Origin: Cryobacterium sp. MLB-32
GTDB taxonomy: Bacteria; Actinomycetota; Actinomycetes; Actinomycetales; Microbacteriaceae
Reading direction: 5' to 3'
Assembly: GCF_000738085.1 (NCBI RefSeq)
Contig: NZ_JPRS01000007.1
Location: 3,191-53,068, forward strand
Length of the DNA: 49,878 nucleotides
Below, one piece after another: positions 45,228 through 49,878 of the stretch (positions are counted from its first letter, which is position 1; every line of letters starts with the position of its first letter). Below the pieces are notes generated by a model. That model saw only the letters and a program-made list of their open reading frames with translations, had not been told where the DNA came from and made no database searches. The position numbers and the translations under genes were made by a program.

Positions 45228-46010
45228 ATGTCTCGAACTTACGTCGTAACCGGTGCCGCCAGCGGCATCGGTAAGGCCACCAAAGAACTCCTCGAGGAAC
45301 GTGGCGAGAAGGTCATCGGTGTTGATATCCACGATGCGGATATCGCCGTCGATCTGTCTACGGAGGCCGGCCGTCGCGAACTCGTGGAGCAGGTGTCCGC
45401 GCACAGTGGCGGCAGAATCGATGCCATTCTCGCCGTAGCCGGACTGGCCACGCCCACGGCGACCACCGCCGCGGTGAACTTCTTCGGCACGATCGCTACC
45501 CTTGAGGGGCTTCGCCCGCTGCTCGCGGGATCGGCTGCCCCCCGCGCCCTGGCCGTCACCTCGATGGCTTCGCTGTTTCCGCCGGACGACGAGCTGCTCG
45601 CTGAGTTTGCCGCCGACAACGAGGAGGCTGCGCTCGCCCGCGCCGCCGTGCTTGAGGCGGGCGGTGCCGAGACAGGCGGGTTGATCTACGGCACGACGAA
45701 ACGCGCCCTCGCGCTCTGGATCCGCCGGAACGCGGCGACGGCGAATTGGGCCGGTGCCGGAATTCCGCTCAATGGTGTGGCTCCCGGCATCGTCGTGACG
45801 CCCATGACGGCAGACCTGATCCAAACCACGGAGGCGCGCGAAGCCATTCTGCAGATGGTTCCCATGCCGCTGAACGGGATCTTCGAGCCACGGTCGGCCG
45901 CCTACCTGTTGGCATGGCTCTCAAGCGAAGAGAATGCGCATCTGTGCGGACAGATCGTGTTCATCGACGGCGGCTCCGACGTGGTGATCCGCGGCGACAG
46001 CACCTGGTGA
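45228..46010 (+). CDS. Short-chain dehydrogenase/reductase
   Basis: This 260-residue NAD(P)-dependent oxidoreductase has the nucleotide-binding TGAASGIG at residues 8-15 and the catalytic YxxxK as YGTTK, near residue 152. An insertion before the active site (about residues 122-148, acidic) and the IPLNGVAPGIVVTPMT segment are typical of the 3-alpha-hydroxysteroid/coniferyl alcohol dehydrogenase-like subgroup. The substrate is unknown. The ATG at 45228 has GGAGAGG upstream; a TTG nine bases earlier is unlikely. It stands alone on the plus strand. Confidence 0.9.
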   Translation: MSRTYVVTGAASGIGKATKELLEERGEKVIGVDIHDADIAVDLSTEAGRRELVEQVSAHSGGRIDAILAVAGLATPTATTAAVNFFGTIATLEGLRPLLAGSAAPRALAVTSMASLFPPDDELLAEFAADNEEAALARAAVLEAGGAETGGLIYGTTKRALALWIRRNAATANWAGAGIPLNGVAPGIVVTPMTADLIQTTEAREAILQMVPMPLNGIFEPRSAAYLLAWLSSEENAHLCGQIVFIDGGSDVVIRGDSTW

Positions 46011-46193
46011 CTCGTCCTTGTCCGAGAAACTGCCGCATCGCCTCACCTTGTCCAGTTTCGGTCGCGGCCATTGACGCAGCGACCTGATGCGTGGATGATC
46101 TGACCCACCAGCCTCTGGTGTGCCTGCACTCGCATGCACGTGGGGACCACCGGCACGACGGGTCGTCCTTCCGGGGCTCAAACGGAGGTTCAG

Positions 46194-47069
46194 ATGCGAC
46201 GATTCTCGAGTGTTCGTCTTGCGGCGATTGGTACTGCACTGGCATGCGTGCTGGCGCTCGTTCCCCTGGTTCCGGCCTCAGCGCACAGTGACGATGATTC
46301 CCCGTCGCACAAAAGCTACCTCGCCCTGGGCGATTCGGTGCCGTTCGGGTACAACCCACTGCTGGTCACACCCGGTGTTGCGCCCAGCGCTTTCGTGGGT
46401 TACCCGGAGCTGCTGGTCGACTATGCGCGGCCAAAATTGAGGGTGGCCAACGCCAGCTGCCCCGGTGAAACCAGCACCAGTATGATCACCGGGACCCGGC
46501 CCGACCACGGATGTCAGAACTACCGTCAGTACGTGGGTGCCCTGCACGAATCGTACACAGGCAGCCAGTTGGATTACGCGACGAACTTCCTGGCGACGAA
46601 CCCGCGAACTAAGCTCGTCTCGGTCATGATCGGCGCGAACGATGCGCTGATGCTGCAAGACGAGTGCGTTGGCCTGGGCGGTGACGTCAACAGCTGCATC
46701 ACTAACGGACTGGGGCCCGTCCTGTACACGCTGCGAGCCAATCTCACGACCATTTACTCGGCACTGCGGGCACAGGGCTACCGCGGCGAGTTCGTCGCCG
46801 TGACCTACTACTCAACTGACTACCGCGATCCCACCGTGACCGGATCGATCTCCGCCATCGACGCCGTCCTCGTTGATGTCACGAAGTCGTTTGGCGGCAC
46901 GGCCGCCGACGGCTTCGCTGCCTTTGAAAGGGCGGCGAAACCCTACGGCGGCGACACCTGCGCCGCGGGGCTCCTGATCCGGCTTACGCCGTCGACGTGC
47001 AACATCCACCCGTCGCCGGCTGGTGCAGCCCTGTTGGCGGCCGCTGTCCAGAAGACCCACAAGCACTAG
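46194..47069 (+). CDS. Secreted SGNH/GDSL hydrolase
   Basis: This 291-residue protein begins with a signal peptide (MRRFSSVRLAAIGTALACV, cleavage after ASA near residue 31). The mature part has the SGNH blocks: the nucleophile in LALGDSVPFGY, a GET...ITG region, MIGANDAL with the catalytic asparagine, and a C-terminal CNIHPSPAG with the histidine. Six cysteines after the signal suggest disulfides. It is probably an extracellular lipase or esterase. ACGGAGG lies just before the ATG at 46194, which fixes the start. Confidence 0.9.
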   Translation: MRRFSSVRLAAIGTALACVLALVPLVPASAHSDDDSPSHKSYLALGDSVPFGYNPLLVTPGVAPSAFVGYPELLVDYARPKLRVANASCPGETSTSMITGTRPDHGCQNYRQYVGALHESYTGSQLDYATNFLATNPRTKLVSVMIGANDALMLQDECVGLGGDVNSCITNGLGPVLYTLRANLTTIYSALRAQGYRGEFVAVTYYSTDYRDPTVTGSISAIDAVLVDVTKSFGGTAADGFAAFERAAKPYGGDTCAAGLLIRLTPSTCNIHPSPAGAALLAAAVQKTHKH

Positions 47070-47074
47070 CGGGT

Positions 47075-47092
47075 GCCCCGTGACGACGGGGC
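47075..47092. terminator. 7-bp hairpin after the SGNH hydrolase gene
   Basis: Bases 47075-47081 pair with 47086-47092 around a GACG loop, 6 nt after the stop codon. Confidence 0.5.
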
Positions 47093-47125
47093 CTTGTGCC
47101 GTCCAACGTCGATGACGGCCCGACA

Positions 47126-47158
47126 GGCGGAACCCGGGCGTCATGCCCGGGTTCCGCC
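47126..47158. terminator. 14-bp hairpin between the SGNH hydrolase gene and katG
   Basis: Bases 47126-47139 pair perfectly with 47145-47158. It lies immediately after the katG stop codon on the minus strand and between convergent genes. Confidence 0.8.
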
Positions 47159-47163
47159 ATTGG

Positions 47164-49762
<2,599 letters not shown>

Positions 49763-49878
49763 ATGGACGACTACGTCTTCGGTGGGGCATCCGATATTGA
49801 TCGCGCTATCGGGTATCTGATCGCACTCGACAACAGCCAATCGAACGCGTTGGCCGTGCTCCAGATCGACGACATCAT
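49763..49878 (+). CDS. Unidentified protein, N-terminal part (3' end outside window)
   Basis: An ATG at 49763 opens a frame that runs to the window edge. The first 38 residues begin MDDYVFGGASDIDRAIGYLI and read as an acidic, soluble protein start. I do not recognise the family. It is divergent from katG. No good Shine-Dalgarno is seen. Confidence 0.5.
   Translation, partial: MDDYVFGGASDIDRAIGYLIALDNSQSNALAVLQIDDI

Overview
The window is GC-rich DNA from an actinobacterium, most probably a member of the Microbacteriaceae. This is inferred from gene content and order: lipB-lipA-DUF4191, glnA-glnE-glnA2, panB-map-ppgK, rnpB, aceE-fasR-fabD-fabH-acpP-fabF and a DUF3145 gene. Several genes look leaderless, with a TANNNT hexamer 6-7 nt before the start codon, as is common in this phylum. 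No database search was possible.

Layout. 1-2140: end of lipB, then lipA and a DUF4191 membrane protein. 2228-8708: nitrogen block with an RDD protein, glnA behind a textbook double GlnR box, glnE, and a glnA2 broken by two apparent indels. 8780-11527: panB, a small conserved protein, map and polyphosphate glucokinase. 11531-15008: a serine hydrolase of the beta-lactamase fold, then a retron, whose stop codon lies 1 nt from the 3' end of the convergent RNase P RNA gene. 15038-18857: CdsZ-like zinc-ribbon protein, NIF3 protein, an unknown protein, two GAF-ANTAR regulators (one with a disrupted ANTAR domain) and tRNA-Val. 18927-27352: peroxiredoxin, pyruvate dehydrogenase E1 and the FASII cluster led by its PucR-type regulator; fabH carries one frameshift. 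27426-30751: DUF3145 protein, a family A DNA polymerase-like protein and a phosphoribosyltransferase. 30906-38796: a complete kdp potassium-uptake operon (extra mini-peptide, kdpF, A, B, C, D, E). 38903-45127: a very large secreted amylopullulanase with two GH13 catalytic domains and an in-frame TGA. 45228-49398: a short-chain dehydrogenase, a secreted SGNH hydrolase and katG. The window ends inside an unidentified gene.

The most unusual element is the retron at 13033-14612. A 20-bp helix (13033-13052 with 13180-13199) encloses two msr-like hairpins and one long msd-like hairpin, directly upstream of a reverse transcriptase with YADD and VTG motifs and a long N-terminal extension. No dedicated effector gene is evident, so any effector role would have to come from the N-terminal extension, the neighbouring hydrolase or an unlinked gene.

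Five small indels and one nonsense codon fall in genes expected to be intact (glnA2, fabH, a GAF-ANTAR gene, the amylopullulanase). Two are losses of one C in the same GCCCTG context. Sequencing or assembly error is a serious explanation for these and should be excluded before any are called pseudogenes.
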